64,000 bases of DNA from Lachnospira multipara ATCC 19207 (GCF_000424105.1 NZ_AUJG01000014.1:1-64000), one strand, 5' to 3'; shown: positions 45,828 through 55,253, counted from the first letter of the stretch. Notes: generated from the sequence alone by a model not told the origin. Program-made: numbers and translations.

Positions 45828-47318
45828 TTAGCCCATTTCGCCTCTTATATCAATCTTTGGAGGTTCAATAGGATAATTTCCTGTAAAGCAGGCATCGCAG
45901 ATGTCTGTCTTGCCACCGATCATCTCAGAAAGTCTTGTAACGTCTAAGTAACCAAGTGAGTCAGCTCCAATCATCTTGCAAATTTCCTCAACTGAGTGAC
46001 CTGATGCAATAAGCTGGTCCTCTGAAGGAATATCAGTACCAAAGTAACATGGGTGAAGGAAAGCTGGCGAACTAATACGCACATGAACTTCCTTAGCACC
46101 TGCTGCCTTAAGTAAATTTACGATTCTAGCAGAAGTTGTACCACGAACGATGGAATCATCAATCATGACAACTCTCTTGCCGGCAACTGCCTCTTTAAGC
46201 ACATTTAACTTAACCTTAACAGAAGACTCACGTTCTCCCTGCTTAGGCTTGATAAAGGTTCTACCGACGTAGTTATTTTTTATAAAGGCATTACCATATG
46301 GAATACCTGATTCTATTGAGTAGCCAAGTGCTGCTGGATTACCAGATTCTGGAACACCAACAACTAAGTCTGCTTCCACAGGATGTGTCTGAGCTAAAAT
46401 CTTACCTGCAATAATTCTAGACTCATAAACGCCCATACCATCAATCTTGCTATCAGGTCTTGCAAAGTAAATGTATTCGAAAATGCATCTAGCATGCTTT
46501 TCCTGGCAAAGACTCTTATCACTAAAAATGCCTTCTGGTGTAATTGTTACAACTTCACCAGGTTCAACATCTCTTACAAATTCAGCGCCTACTGTATCAA
46601 GAGCACAAGTCTCTGAAGATAAGAAATATGTATTATCTCTCTTACCAATACAAAGTGGCTTAAAGCCAAATGGATCTCTTGCGCCAATAAGCTTCTTAGG
46701 ACTCATTACTACTAAAGAATAAGCTCCCTTAATCCTTCTCATAGCATTTCTTACTGATAATTCAACAGTTGGAGCATATAATCTCTCTCTTGCGATTAAA
46801 TATGCAATAACTTCTGAATCAATAGTAGTCTGGAAAATAGCACCTGTATAAGATAATTCTTCTCTTAACTCAACTGCATTAAGAAGGTTACCATTATGTG
46901 CCATACCTAGAGTTCCCTTTACGTAGTTAATTACAAGAGGCTGTGCATTTTCACGAACAGAACTACCTGCTGTAGAATAACGTACGTGTCCAACACCAAT
47001 ATCGCCGTTTAATTTTGAAAGATTTTCACTATTAAAAACTTCATTAACTAAGCCCATATCCTTGTAACACTTGACACCCTTAGGGCCGTTAGTATCGCCT
47101 ACCGCAATACCGGCACTTTCCTGTCCTCTATGCTGTAAGGCAAAAAGACCATAGTAAATAGTTGATGAAACGTCGTGTCCATCAAAGTCATAAGCTCCAA
47201 AAACACCACATTCATCATGGATGATATCTCCCTCAAAATCGTCTTCACGATTTAGGAGTTCTTCATTCATTTTACAGACACTCTTACAATCTGCACATTT
47301 ATTTTTACAAAATGTCAT
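45828..47318 (-). CDS. purF: Amidophosphoribosyltransferase with a Cys-rich propeptide
   Basis: A 496-aa enzyme that makes phosphoribosylamine, the first purine step. The nucleophile is Cys37 in HDECGVFG, exposed by removing a propeptide. The PRPP loop is VVMIDDSIVRGTTS. Likely 4Fe-4S ligands are the Cys in KHARCIFEY, LHPCYFG and ICDAC, as in the Bacillus type. The start at 47318 has GGAGG, so the 36-residue propeptide is real; it carries Cys4, 8, 11, 15 (CxxxCxxCxxxC), far more than the short Bacillus propeptide. It follows purC by 21 nt. Confidence 0.96.
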   Translation of the reverse strand: MTFCKNKCADCKSVCKMNEELLNREDDFEGDIIHDECGVFGAYDFDGHDVSSTIYYGLFALQHRGQESAGIAVGDTNGPKGVKCYKDMGLVNEVFNSENLSKLNGDIGVGHVRYSTAGSSVRENAQPLVINYVKGTLGMAHNGNLLNAVELREELSYTGAIFQTTIDSEVIAYLIARERLYAPTVELSVRNAMRRIKGAYSLVVMSPKKLIGARDPFGFKPLCIGKRDNTYFLSSETCALDTVGAEFVRDVEPGEVVTITPEGIFSDKSLCQEKHARCIFEYIYFARPDSKIDGMGVYESRIIAGKILAQTHPVEADLVVGVPESGNPAALGYSIESGIPYGNAFIKNNYVGRTFIKPKQGERESSVKVKLNVLKEAVAGKRVVMIDDSIVRGTTSARIVNLLKAAGAKEVHVRISSPAFLHPCYFGTDIPSEDQLIASGHSVEEICKMIGADSLGYLDVTRLSEMIGGKTDICDACFTGNYPIEPPKIDIRGEMG

Positions 47319-47339
47319 AATTCCTCCGATTTGATCGAT

Positions 47340-48215
47340 CTACTTAGAGAATTCTTCTCCTGTTAACATAAGATAAGCTTCCTTGTACTTGTCTACTGTC
47401 TTAGTAATTACGTCCTCTGGAAGAAGGTAGTCGCTATCTGGATTAGCCTTTAACCAATCTCTAACAAACTGCTTATCAAATGATGGCTGGCTCTTTCCAG
47501 CTTCGTAACCTTCTAATGGCCAGAATCTTGAGCTATCTGGTGTAAGCATTTCATCACCAATAACAACATTTCCTTCTGAATCTAAACCAAATTCAAACTT
47601 TGTATCAGCAATAATAATGCCCTTTGTTAAAGCATATTCTGCACACTTCTTATAAATTGCAATTGTTGCGTCCTTAATCTTTGTTGCGTATTCTTCTCCA
47701 TGACCTGGGAATGCTTTTTCGATAACTTCAATACTCTTTTCAAATGAAATATTCTCATCGTGATCACCAATCTCTGCCTTTGTAGATGGTGTATAGATAG
47801 GTTCAGGTAATTTCTCTGACTCCTTAAGACCTTCTGGTAACTTAATACCACAAACTGTACCATTTTCTTTATAACTAGACCAACCGCTACCTGTGATATA
47901 TCCTCTAACGATACACTCAACTGGTAACATAGTTAATTTCTTAACCTTCATTGTTCTTCCAACATAATCCTCATTCTGGAACTGCTCTGGCATTTCCTTA
48001 ACATCTGTAGTAATCATGTGATTAGCAATAACATCCTGTGTTAAATTAAACCAGAACTTTGACATTTGAGTAAGGATAGCACCCTTATCTGTAACCTTAT
48101 TCTTTAAAATATGATCAAATGCCGATATTCTATCTGTCGCCGCTATAATTAGCGAATCTCCATTGTCATAAACTTCTCTTACTTTTCCTTCATAGAGTAA
48201 CTTTAACTTCTCCAT
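47340..48215 (-). CDS. purC: SAICAR synthetase
   Basis: A 291-aa ATP-dependent enzyme joining CAIR and Asp. It has LLYEGKVREVYD, the DRISAFDHIL segment, VECIVRGYITGSGW and DTKFEFG. Start chosen at 48215, with AGGATGGG at useful spacing; the ATG at 48227 has a ribosome site directly against it. Its length, about 290 aa, is of the longer type. It is first of the purC-purF pair. Confidence 0.95.
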   Translation of the reverse strand: MEKLKLLYEGKVREVYDNGDSLIIAATDRISAFDHILKNKVTDKGAILTQMSKFWFNLTQDVIANHMITTDVKEMPEQFQNEDYVGRTMKVKKLTMLPVECIVRGYITGSGWSSYKENGTVCGIKLPEGLKESEKLPEPIYTPSTKAEIGDHDENISFEKSIEVIEKAFPGHGEEYATKIKDATIAIYKKCAEYALTKGIIIADTKFEFGLDSEGNVVIGDEMLTPDSSRFWPLEGYEAGKSQPSFDKQFVRDWLKANPDSDYLLPEDVITKTVDKYKEAYLMLTGEEFSK

Positions 48216-48257
48216 CAATGTGCCCATCCTTTTCTTATAAATAATATTAATAATATA

Positions 48258-48282
48258 TAGACTACTTAAGCCGAATAGTCTA
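48258..48282 (-). promoter_or_regulatory. Dyad in the purC leader
   Basis: TAGACTA (48258-48264) and TAGTCTA (48276-48282) around CCGAAT, within the 130-nt leader. It could be a regulator site or RNA hairpin. Nothing in the leader matches a riboswitch class I know. Confidence 0.4.
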
Positions 48283-48352
48283 GATATTAGGCCTCGCCTA
48301 TAGGTTTAGACGAGATTGTTGCCATCTTAGATAAAGAGGCAATCCGTGAAAA

Positions 48353-48381
48353 ATTATATAACAGCCTAGATTTAAAATCAA
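48353..48381 (-). promoter_or_regulatory. purC-purF promoter
   Basis: On the minus strand TTGATT (48376-48381), a 17-nt spacer and TATAAT (48353-48358). Confidence 0.75.
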
Positions 48382-48507
48382 TAGTCACTTGCTTGCAAAA
48401 GAAAGGGTGAAAGTGTATCATAAAAGTAGTTAAACTAGTTTGGAAGGCTTTAAGGGGAGCCTGTATTTGCATAAGTCAAAACCCTAATAAATATTGGAGG
48501 ATTTCTT

Positions 48508-48885
48508 ATGAACGACGGAATCGAGAAGAGACGCCACAGAAGAGTGAAAGCCGATTTAAAGCTTAACGTATCCACTCTTTTTAAGCAGAACAATGTTATG
48601 ATTCAGAATGTTGATTCACCAATCCGAGTTATTAATATCTCAAAAAGCGGCATTGGCTTTGAATCAAAGAGCGTTTTCCCAATAGGATTTTATTTCAATG
48701 CTGCCCTTAGACTTGGCGAAGAAGAAGACGTTTTATATTGCGTAGTAAAAATTATTAGATGTCAGCAATTAGAAGATTCAGATAAGTATTCTTACGGATG
48801 TGAATTTGTTGGTATGTCATCAATCCTTAATTATATTTTTGAAGAATATGAAGACGAGATTGATGCAGAAAATGCTACAAATTAA
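48508..48885 (+). CDS. PilZ-domain c-di-GMP receptor
   Basis: A 125-aa single PilZ domain, with TTGGAGGA upstream. It has the arginine motif EKRRHRRVKADLKL near residue 8 and NISKSGIGFES near residue 52 (the DxSxxG-type motif with Asn), the two c-di-GMP-binding elements. It has no effector domain, so it probably acts on a partner. It is the only c-di-GMP receptor in the window; the EAL protein at 40190-42115 is the matching phosphodiesterase. Confidence 0.9.
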   Translation: MNDGIEKRRHRRVKADLKLNVSTLFKQNNVMIQNVDSPIRVINISKSGIGFESKSVFPIGFYFNAALRLGEEEDVLYCVVKIIRCQQLEDSDKYSYGCEFVGMSSILNYIFEEYEDEIDAENATN

Positions 48886-48901
48886 AATCTAATTATAATT
48901 G

Positions 48902-48930
48902 ATCCCTGTTTTTATAAACAGGGATTTTTT
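48902..48930 (+). terminator. PilZ gene terminator
   Basis: ATCCCTGTT pairs with AACAGGGAT, followed by T6. Confidence 0.9.
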
Positions 48931-48953
48931 ATGCACATTTTAACACATCAAAA

Positions 48954-48998
48954 AAGAACCCCCCGCTTAAAGCTTACGCTTTTGAAGTGGGGGGTCTT
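48954..48998 (-). terminator. gatB terminator
   Basis: AAGAACCCCCC pairs with GGGGGGTCTT around a loop, followed by a T-run on the minus strand, about 50 nt past gatB. Confidence 0.85.
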
Positions 48999-49050
48999 AC
49001 GCTACGTTCAAAATTGCATAGCGCGATATATTTTTATAACAATAAACAAA

Positions 49051-50487
49051 TTAGTTATTAAGTAATTCCTTAAGTAACTGTGTTACCATACCTGGGTTAG
49101 CCTTTCCCTGCATTGCCTTCATAGTCTGACCAACCAAGAAACCAATAGCCTTTTCCTTACCACCCTTGTAATCAGCTACTGACTGAGGGTTGTTTGCAAT
49201 TACCTGCTCAACTGTTGCACGAAGTGCTCCCTCATCATTAACCTGCTTAAGTCCGTGTTCCTTAACGTAATCGTCTGGATCAACCTCACCATCAAAGATA
49301 GCCTCAAAGACTTCCTTAGCAGCATTACTATTAATTTCGTTCTTATCTGTAAGTTCGATAATTCTAGCAAGTGCCTCTGGCTTAAACTTAATATCTACAG
49401 GGTCTAACTGACGTTCCTTTAAGATACGCATTGTTTCTGCGATTAACCAGTTAGAAACCTTCTTAGGATTGTTGCAAATAGCCACTGTAGCCTCAAAGAT
49501 ATCAGCTAACTTCTTAGAATCAGTAATCTGTTCAATATCGTAATCTGGAAGACCAAATTCTTCCTTGTATCTTAACATCTTAGCATCCTTAAATTCTGGC
49601 TGTTTTGCCTTAATTTCATCTAAGAATTCTTCTGTGATATGAATTGGAACAAGGTCTGGATCTGGGAAGTATCTGTAATCCTGTGCATCTTCTTTAGAAC
49701 GCATAGCATATGAATATTCCTTATCATCATTCCAACGTCTTGTTTCCTGAGTTACTCCTTCTCCTGACTCAATTAAGTCAATCTGACGAGCGCGCTCATT
49801 TTCAATAGCTCTTTCAATAGCAGAGAATGAATTTAAGTTCTTCATCTCAGTTCTTGTACCAAATTCAGTTGCTCCCTTTTCACGTACTGAAAGGTTAACA
49901 TCGGCTCTCATAGAACCTTCCTGGAGCTTACAATCTGAAGCGCCAAGATACTGAATTGTGTTACGAAGCTTTGTAAGATATGCAACAACTTCCTTAGCTG
50001 AACGCATATCAGGCTCTGATACGATTTCAATAAGAGGTACACCAGATCTGTTGTAATCAACAAATGATACATCCTCCCATTCATCATGAATAAGCTTACC
50101 AGCATCCTCTTCCATATGAATTTCATGGATTCTGATTTCCTTAGTAGAACCATCTTCTAATTTAATGTCCACATGACCATTTCTACAGATTGGTAAATAT
50201 AACTGAGAAATCTGGTAATTCTGTGGATTATCAGGGTAGAAATAATTCTTTCTATCAAATTTACAATCTCTTGTAATATCACAATTAGTAGCAAGGCCAA
50301 CTGCTGTTGCGTATTCAACTACCTTCTTGTTTAAAACAGGAAGGGAACCTGGCATACCTGTACAAACTGGACAAGTATGTGTATTAGGTGCTCCACCAAA
50401 TTCAGTAGAACAACCACAGAAAATCTTAGTTTTAGTTGCAAGTTCAACATGGACTTCCAAACCAATGACTGTCTCGTATTCTTTCAT
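49051..50487 (-). CDS. gatB: Asp/Glu-tRNA amidotransferase subunit B
   Basis: A 478-aa subunit that binds the mischarged tRNA and activates its side chain. It has YETVIGLEVHVELATKTKIFCGC at the start, zinc cysteines in TEFGGAPNTHTCPVCTGMPG, and DYNRSGVPLIEIVSEPD. The C-terminal tail is the YqeY-like domain (NPGMVTQLLKELLNN). It is last of the aspS-gatC-gatA-gatB order. Confidence 0.97.
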   Translation of the reverse strand: MKEYETVIGLEVHVELATKTKIFCGCSTEFGGAPNTHTCPVCTGMPGSLPVLNKKVVEYATAVGLATNCDITRDCKFDRKNYFYPDNPQNYQISQLYLPICRNGHVDIKLEDGSTKEIRIHEIHMEEDAGKLIHDEWEDVSFVDYNRSGVPLIEIVSEPDMRSAKEVVAYLTKLRNTIQYLGASDCKLQEGSMRADVNLSVREKGATEFGTRTEMKNLNSFSAIERAIENERARQIDLIESGEGVTQETRRWNDDKEYSYAMRSKEDAQDYRYFPDPDLVPIHITEEFLDEIKAKQPEFKDAKMLRYKEEFGLPDYDIEQITDSKKLADIFEATVAICNNPKKVSNWLIAETMRILKERQLDPVDIKFKPEALARIIELTDKNEINSNAAKEVFEAIFDGEVDPDDYVKEHGLKQVNDEGALRATVEQVIANNPQSVADYKGGKEKAIGFLVGQTMKAMQGKANPGMVTQLLKELLNN

Positions 50488-50504
50488 TTATACACCCTTC
50501 CTTT

Positions 50505-51953
50505 CTAAAATTTTATTTCGCCTCTTGCGCATTCATAAGCGTAAGCAGCACGAATAATATTGTCTTCTCTGTAGCAATCACCAATTAACTGTAAACCAAT
50601 TGGAAGACCGTTGCTTGCCTTACCACATGGAAGTGAAATACCAGGAAGAGAAGCTAAGTTTACTGAAATTGTATAAATATCAGATAAATACATTTTAATA
50701 GGATCTGCAAGTGATGAACCAAGCTTTGGTGCTGTTGTTGGAGCAACAGGTCCAAGGATTACATCGTATTTTGCAAATGCTTCATCAAAAGCCTTCTTAA
50801 TAAGAGCCTTAACTCTTAAAGCCTTTAAATAATATGCGTCATAGTAACCTGAGCTAAGTACGAAAGAACCAAGCATGATTCTTCTCTTAACTTCTGGTCC
50901 AAAGCCTTCAGAACGAGTCTTTTTATACATATTATGAAGTCCATCGTATTCTGCTGCTCTATGACCATACTTAACGCCATCAAATCTCTCTAAGTTAGAT
51001 GATGCTTCTGCTGCAGCAATTGTATAGTAAGTAGGAATTGCATAGTCTACAAGACTTAAATCAAACTCTTCAACAATAGCACCCTTTTCTTCTAATACCT
51101 TAGCTGCCTTAAGAACTGCTTCTTTAACTTCTGGATCAAGACCTTCTCCAAAATAATCTCTTGGAATACCAATCTTCATACCCTTAACATCATCAACTAA
51201 GCTGTCTGCAAAGTTATATTTTTCACGGCCAATAGATGTTGAGTCCTTATTATCCTTACCTGCAATAGCATCAAGAATTAAGGCACAGTCTGTAACATCC
51301 TTAGTTAAAGGGCCAATCTGATCAAGAGATGAACCGTAAGCAATAAGACCATATCTAGATACTGTTCCGTATGTTGGCTTTAAACCAACTACACCACAAT
51401 AACCAGCTGGCTGTCTAATTGATCCACCTGTATCTGAACCAAGAGCTGCAAATGCTTCATTTGCCGCAACTGCTGCAGCCGAACCGCCTGATGAACCACC
51501 AGGTACATGTTCTGTATTTCTAGGATTCTTAGTAGCACCATAGAATGAAGTTTCTGTTGTAGAACCCATAGCAAACTCATCCATGTTAGTCTTACCAATA
51601 ACAACAGCTCCAGCTTCTTCTAGCTTAATTACAGCTTCAGAAGAAAAAGTAGGAACAAAATTTGATAAAATCTTAGATGAACATGTTGTAAGCATATCCT
51701 TAGTACACATGTTATCCTTAATAGCAACAGGAACACCAGCTAAAGGACCTGTAAGCTTACCAGACTTAATGTCTTCATCTGCCTTTTTAGCCTTAGCTAG
51801 GGCAGCTTCTTTATCTACTGTAACATACGCATTAATTTCAGATTCAGAACTTTCAATCTGCTTAAGAACAGCTTCCATAGCTTCAGTAGCTGTAGTTTCA
51901 CCAGACTTAATAGCAGCTGAGAGTTCATGCGCTGTTAAATTAAGTAAATCCAT
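50505..51953 (-). CDS. gatA: Asp/Glu-tRNA amidotransferase subunit A
   Basis: A 482-aa amidase subunit that frees ammonia from Gln. Start at MDLLNLTAHEL (51953) with AAGGAAG upstream. The amidase-signature Ser-cisSer-Lys triad is visible: Lys in VAIKDNMCT, Ser residues in PGGSSGGSAAAVA and SDTGGSIRQPAG. It is 17 nt upstream of gatB, but 374 nt of foldback DNA separate it from gatC. Confidence 0.97.
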   Translation of the reverse strand: MDLLNLTAHELSAAIKSGETTATEAMEAVLKQIESSESEINAYVTVDKEAALAKAKKADEDIKSGKLTGPLAGVPVAIKDNMCTKDMLTTCSSKILSNFVPTFSSEAVIKLEEAGAVVIGKTNMDEFAMGSTTETSFYGATKNPRNTEHVPGGSSGGSAAAVAANEAFAALGSDTGGSIRQPAGYCGVVGLKPTYGTVSRYGLIAYGSSLDQIGPLTKDVTDCALILDAIAGKDNKDSTSIGREKYNFADSLVDDVKGMKIGIPRDYFGEGLDPEVKEAVLKAAKVLEEKGAIVEEFDLSLVDYAIPTYYTIAAAEASSNLERFDGVKYGHRAAEYDGLHNMYKKTRSEGFGPEVKRRIMLGSFVLSSGYYDAYYLKALRVKALIKKAFDEAFAKYDVILGPVAPTTAPKLGSSLADPIKMYLSDIYTISVNLASLPGISLPCGKASNGLPIGLQLIGDCYREDNIIRAAYAYECARGEIKF

Positions 51954-51976
51954 AATCTTCCTTTCTTGAAACAATG

Positions 51977-52191
51977 TTTGTTAAGCTTGCGTGCGAAACG
52001 GTGGGCGCCTGCGTCGTCTCTATTCCTTCTTAAAAAACACGCTTTCGCTTGCTGTAGCTCGTAGCGCTAGTAAATTTTCTTTATCGCTTACGCTCTAAGA
52101 AAATAACTAGCGACGGCTACAGGACAGTTTTTACAAAGGATAGAGACCTCTGCAGGCCACATCCCCGAGACTTCACGCATCCCTTAACAAA
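51977..52191. repeat. Foldback element 2 between gatC and gatA
   Basis: A 215-nt imperfect inverted repeat. Outer ends TTTGTTAAG (51977-51985) and CTTAACAAA (52183-52191); middle GTCTCTAT/ATAGAGAC; inner arms CTGTAGC (52052) and GCTACAG (52116-52122) with GCTAGT and ATTTTCTT steps. It has no ORF. It looks like a MITE-type or REP-type element. Confidence 0.78.
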
Positions 52192-52194
52192 AAA

Positions 52195-52307
52195 ACTTTC
52201 AAGCAAGTAAAAACTATAGGTAGATTTGGAAACAAAGCCATGAGGTGATGTTTTTTACCATTAAAATTAAAGTTTCTTCAACCCTAGTTTTTATCTTGCT
52301 TTCAAAC
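52195..52307. repeat. Foldback element 3 between gatC and gatA
   Basis: AAGCAAG (52201-52207) with TAAAAACTATAGG pairs with CCCTAGTTTTTATC and CTTGCTT (52295-52301). The arms reach outward through AACTTT/AAACTT. It abuts element 2 and ends close to gatC. Confidence 0.65.
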
Positions 52308-52327
52308 TTCTCGTTTCACTTTATATT

Positions 52328-52624
52328 TTATGATTCAACGGTCTTAGGAACTATAAATCCTGACTCATTATGTTCTGGAGCGTTCTTTAAAGTATCTTCG
52401 CTACCATCACCATTAGTTACAACATCTTCTCTCATTACATTGTTAACCGGGAATACATGCGACATAGGCTCAATACCAGTAGTATCAAGTTCACCAAGTT
52501 TATCAATGTAATCAAGCATATCTGCCATATCCTTCTTAGCAGCTTCCTTCTCTTCATCAGAAAGCTCAAGCTTAGCTAAGATACCAACGTAATCAATAGT
52601 CTCATCACTAATAACATTAGCCAT
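52328..52624 (-). CDS. gatC: Asp/Glu-tRNA amidotransferase subunit C
   Basis: A 98-aa linker subunit that wraps around GatA and GatB. It begins with [21 protein letters not shown] and has the [24 protein letters not shown] signature (written here as [14 protein letters not shown] and GIEPMSHVF). Normal length. Both flanks are foldback repeats. Confidence 0.94.
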   Translation of the reverse strand: MANVISDETIDYVGILAKLELSDEEKEAAKKDMADMLDYIDKLGELDTTGIEPMSHVFPVNNVMREDVVTNGDGSEDTLKNAPEHNESGFIVPKTVES

Positions 52625-52726
52625 AAAAAGTTCCTCCTTTCAAAATCTAAATCAACTAAGGGAAGCACACCTCCCCAATATATCATATCAAAAGCAATGC
52701 CATATCCCATCTAAGCTAGCATATTC

Positions 52727-52755
52727 AGCCAAACAGCGAAGCGCTTTTGGCGTCC
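52727..52755 (-). repeat. Dispersed 29-nt palindromic repeat, copy B
   Basis: Reverse-strand copy of 11802-11830 with three differences, 41 kb away. It is part of the 400-nt gene-free stretch between aspS and gatC. Confidence 0.7.
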
Positions 52756-52857
52756 GTTAGTTCAAAGTCCTCCGACTTCTCACATCCTTTCGGCAGCACT
52801 AACATAGAGGCTCGGCACCCCTAGCCCTACGGGATTAAAAAGCATATCGGGGGTTTT

Positions 52858-53006
52858 GAGCAAATGAAGTAGTCTTTCTAAAAGACAATTCTAACCGCGT
52901 CGCTAGTTAGAGTTTTCAAGCCTGAAAGGCGAAGAAAAATCTTATCTAGCGCTACGTGGTTAGCTTAGCGAGAGCGTGTCTTTTAAAAGACTGGCTTCAT
53001 TTGCTC
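52858..53006. repeat. Foldback element 4 between aspS and gatC
   Basis: GAGCAAATGAAG (52858-52869) pairs exactly with CTTCATTTGCTC (52995-53006). Inward, GTCTTT/AAAGAC and AAAAGACA/TGTCTTTT also pair, then CTAACC with GGTTAG and GCTAG with CTAGC. It is 149 nt long with no ORF. Confidence 0.82.
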
Positions 53007-53024
53007 CCCTCCCGTTTGCTCCCT

Positions 53025-54770
53025 CTAATCTCTAACCTTAATATGTACCTCACGTAACTGCTGCTCTGTTACTTCATTTGGAGCACCGCACATTAGATCC
53101 TGAGCTGTACCACTCATAGGGAAGGCGATAACTTCACGGATATTTTCTTCATTACGAAGTAACATAATCATTCTATCAACACCAGGTGCCATACCTGCGT
53201 GTGGAGGTGCACCAAACTGGAATGCGTTGTAGAGGGCTCCGAACTTAGCCTTTAATACTTCTTCATCATAGCCAGCGATTTCAAATGCCTTAACCATGAT
53301 TTCCATATCGTGGTTACGTACAGCACCTGAAGAAAGCTCGATACCGTTACAAACGATATCATACTGGTAAGCTAAGATATCAAGTGGGTCCATAGTCTTA
53401 AGAGCCTCTAAGCCGCCCTGTGGCATAGAGAATGGGTTATGTGTAAAGCCAATCTTCTTAGTTTCTGGATCTCTTTCAAACATAGGGAAGTCGTTAACAT
53501 AACAGAATCTGTATGCATTTTTCTCAATTAAGTCTAACTTCTCACCTAATTCGTTTCTGATCTGTCCAGCAAAGAATGCAGCCTTCTCTTCCTTATCAGC
53601 CATAAAGAAGATTGTATCGCCAGCTTCAAGACCAGCAAGTGTAAGGAATTCCTTCTTTAATTCATCTGGGATGAACTTATCAATTGGTCCCTTGTATGAT
53701 AAATCTTCCTTAACTTCTAAGTAACCAAGACCGCCCATACCAATGCTTGTAGCGAACTTAAGTAGCTTTTCATGGAAGCCCTTAGACATATCTGCATGAA
53801 CCTTAATAGCTCTTACAGTCTTACCAATAAATGGCTTAAATGTACACTTCTGGAAGAAGTCTGTTACATCAATAATTCTAAGAGGGTTTCTTAAATCTGG
53901 CTTATCTGAACCAAATTCAAGCATAGCCTGCTTATAGCTAATTACAGGGTATGGAGCCTGTGTTACTGTATAACCTTCTGGAGCAAATTTTTCAAATGTT
54001 GCTGATAATACTTCTTCACCAACTCTAAATACATCTTCCTGAGTAGCAAAACTCATTTCGAAGTCTAACTGATAGAATTCTCCTGGTGAACGGTCAGCTC
54101 TTGCATCTTCATCACGGAAACATGGAGCAATCTGGAAATACTTATCAATACCAGATACCATAAGTAACTGCTTATACTGCTGTGGAGCCTGTGGTAATGC
54201 ATAGAACTTACCCTTATATTTTCTTGATGGAACAATGTAATCTCTAGCACCTTCTGGAGATGAAGCGCAAAGGATTGGTGTCTGAATATCAACAAATCCC
54301 ATCTCTGTCATCTTAGAACGAAGGAATGAAATTACCTGTGATCTAAATAAAATGTTATCCTTAACCTTTTCATTACGAAGGTCTAAGTATCTATACTTAA
54401 GTCTTACATCTTCTCTAACTTCCTTAGATGTCATAACTTCAAATGGAAGCTGCTGATAAACCTTACCAAGGATTGTAATCTTCTTAGCTTCAAGTTCGAT
54501 TGTACCTGTAGGAAGCTTTGGATTGTATGTCTCCTCATCTCTCTTCTCCATGATACCTTCGATACAAATACATTCTTCCTTGTGGATTCCCTCTAAAAGA
54601 GCTGTATCTCTAAGTACTACCTGAAGTACACCATACATATCTCTTAAATCAATGAATGAAACTCCACCGTGGTCACGGATGTTCTCAACCCATCCTGAAA
54701 CCTTTAATTCTTTTCCAATGTCTGATTCACTAACCTGAGAGAGGTTAACGTCTCTGTAAATGTTACTCAT
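53025..54770 (-). CDS. aspS: Aspartyl-tRNA synthetase
   Basis: A 581-aa bacterial-type class II synthetase. The OB-fold is at residues 1-110 (VSGWVENIRDHGGVSFIDLRD). Motif 2 is FRDEDARADRSPGEFYQLDFE, split here as FRDEDARADR and FYQLDFEMSF, the GAD insert is in the middle, and motif 3 is APGVDRMIMLL. A T-box leader precedes it, and gatCAB follows. If the enzyme is non-discriminating it would supply Asp-tRNA-Asn to GatCAB. Confidence 0.97.
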   Translation of the reverse strand: MSNIYRDVNLSQVSESDIGKELKVSGWVENIRDHGGVSFIDLRDMYGVLQVVLRDTALLEGIHKEECICIEGIMEKRDEETYNPKLPTGTIELEAKKITILGKVYQQLPFEVMTSKEVREDVRLKYRYLDLRNEKVKDNILFRSQVISFLRSKMTEMGFVDIQTPILCASSPEGARDYIVPSRKYKGKFYALPQAPQQYKQLLMVSGIDKYFQIAPCFRDEDARADRSPGEFYQLDFEMSFATQEDVFRVGEEVLSATFEKFAPEGYTVTQAPYPVISYKQAMLEFGSDKPDLRNPLRIIDVTDFFQKCTFKPFIGKTVRAIKVHADMSKGFHEKLLKFATSIGMGGLGYLEVKEDLSYKGPIDKFIPDELKKEFLTLAGLEAGDTIFFMADKEEKAAFFAGQIRNELGEKLDLIEKNAYRFCYVNDFPMFERDPETKKIGFTHNPFSMPQGGLEALKTMDPLDILAYQYDIVCNGIELSSGAVRNHDMEIMVKAFEIAGYDEEVLKAKFGALYNAFQFGAPPHAGMAPGVDRMIMLLRNEENIREVIAFPMSGTAQDLMCGAPNEVTEQQLREVHIKVRD

Positions 54771-54884
54771 AATTTCTCCTTTCTTCTAAGCCTAAAGGCC
54801 TTTAAAACATTCTTATGCAAATGTGCTTCTTCCGGAAGACACTAGGCTAAATCCTAGTCTGACTATTTATTAAAGCTAAATTTA

Positions 54885-55215
54885 ATAAAAAAGCCCCGGA
54901 AGTCTCTTAACTTCCGGGGCGAATTATCTAATAATCCGCGGTACCACCCGCATTTGAATAAAAGCGACAAAATAAGTTTATCAAGCTCTTACTCCTCATT
55001 AACACTTAACGCGTGTAACGTAATATCCTACGCTTAAAATAATATAGAATTAACTTTCTAATTTCTTCTAACTTTCAGATATTCAACTCCAGAGTGTTCC
55101 TCTTAGCAATTCACTGCGTGCGCTTTCAGTCGATGACGCCACTTTCCTGTCAGATTCCATGAAAAGAAGTCTCCTTCATAGTCTTTAACTGATGCTTTCG
55201 CATCTATTAAATTTA
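54885..55215 (-). promoter_or_regulatory. T-box leader of aspS
   Basis: On the minus strand GGTGGTACCGCGG (54936-54948) is the conserved T-box antiterminator sequence. It is followed by a perfect 11-bp terminator stem at 54893-54920 with a T-run. The upstream 250 nt form the Stem I region. Uncharged tRNA (presumably Asp or Asn) would bind it and switch on aspS-gatCAB. I could not identify the specifier codon. Confidence 0.92.
54893..54920 (-). terminator. T-box terminator of aspS
   Basis: GCCCCGGAAGT pairs with ACTTCCGGGGC, loop 6 nt, then T6 on the minus strand. Confidence 0.93.
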
Positions 55216-55253
55216 ATCAATAACTATTAAAACTAACAGATATTAACTTTGAA

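Noticed and set aside
48216-48507. c-di-GMP or purine riboswitch between purC and the PilZ gene
   Set aside because: None of the conserved core sequences that I know of these classes can be found on either strand.
51977-53006. Insertion sequence remnants between aspS and gatA
   Set aside because: No transposase fragment in any frame; only inverted-repeat structure, so they were listed as foldback repeats.
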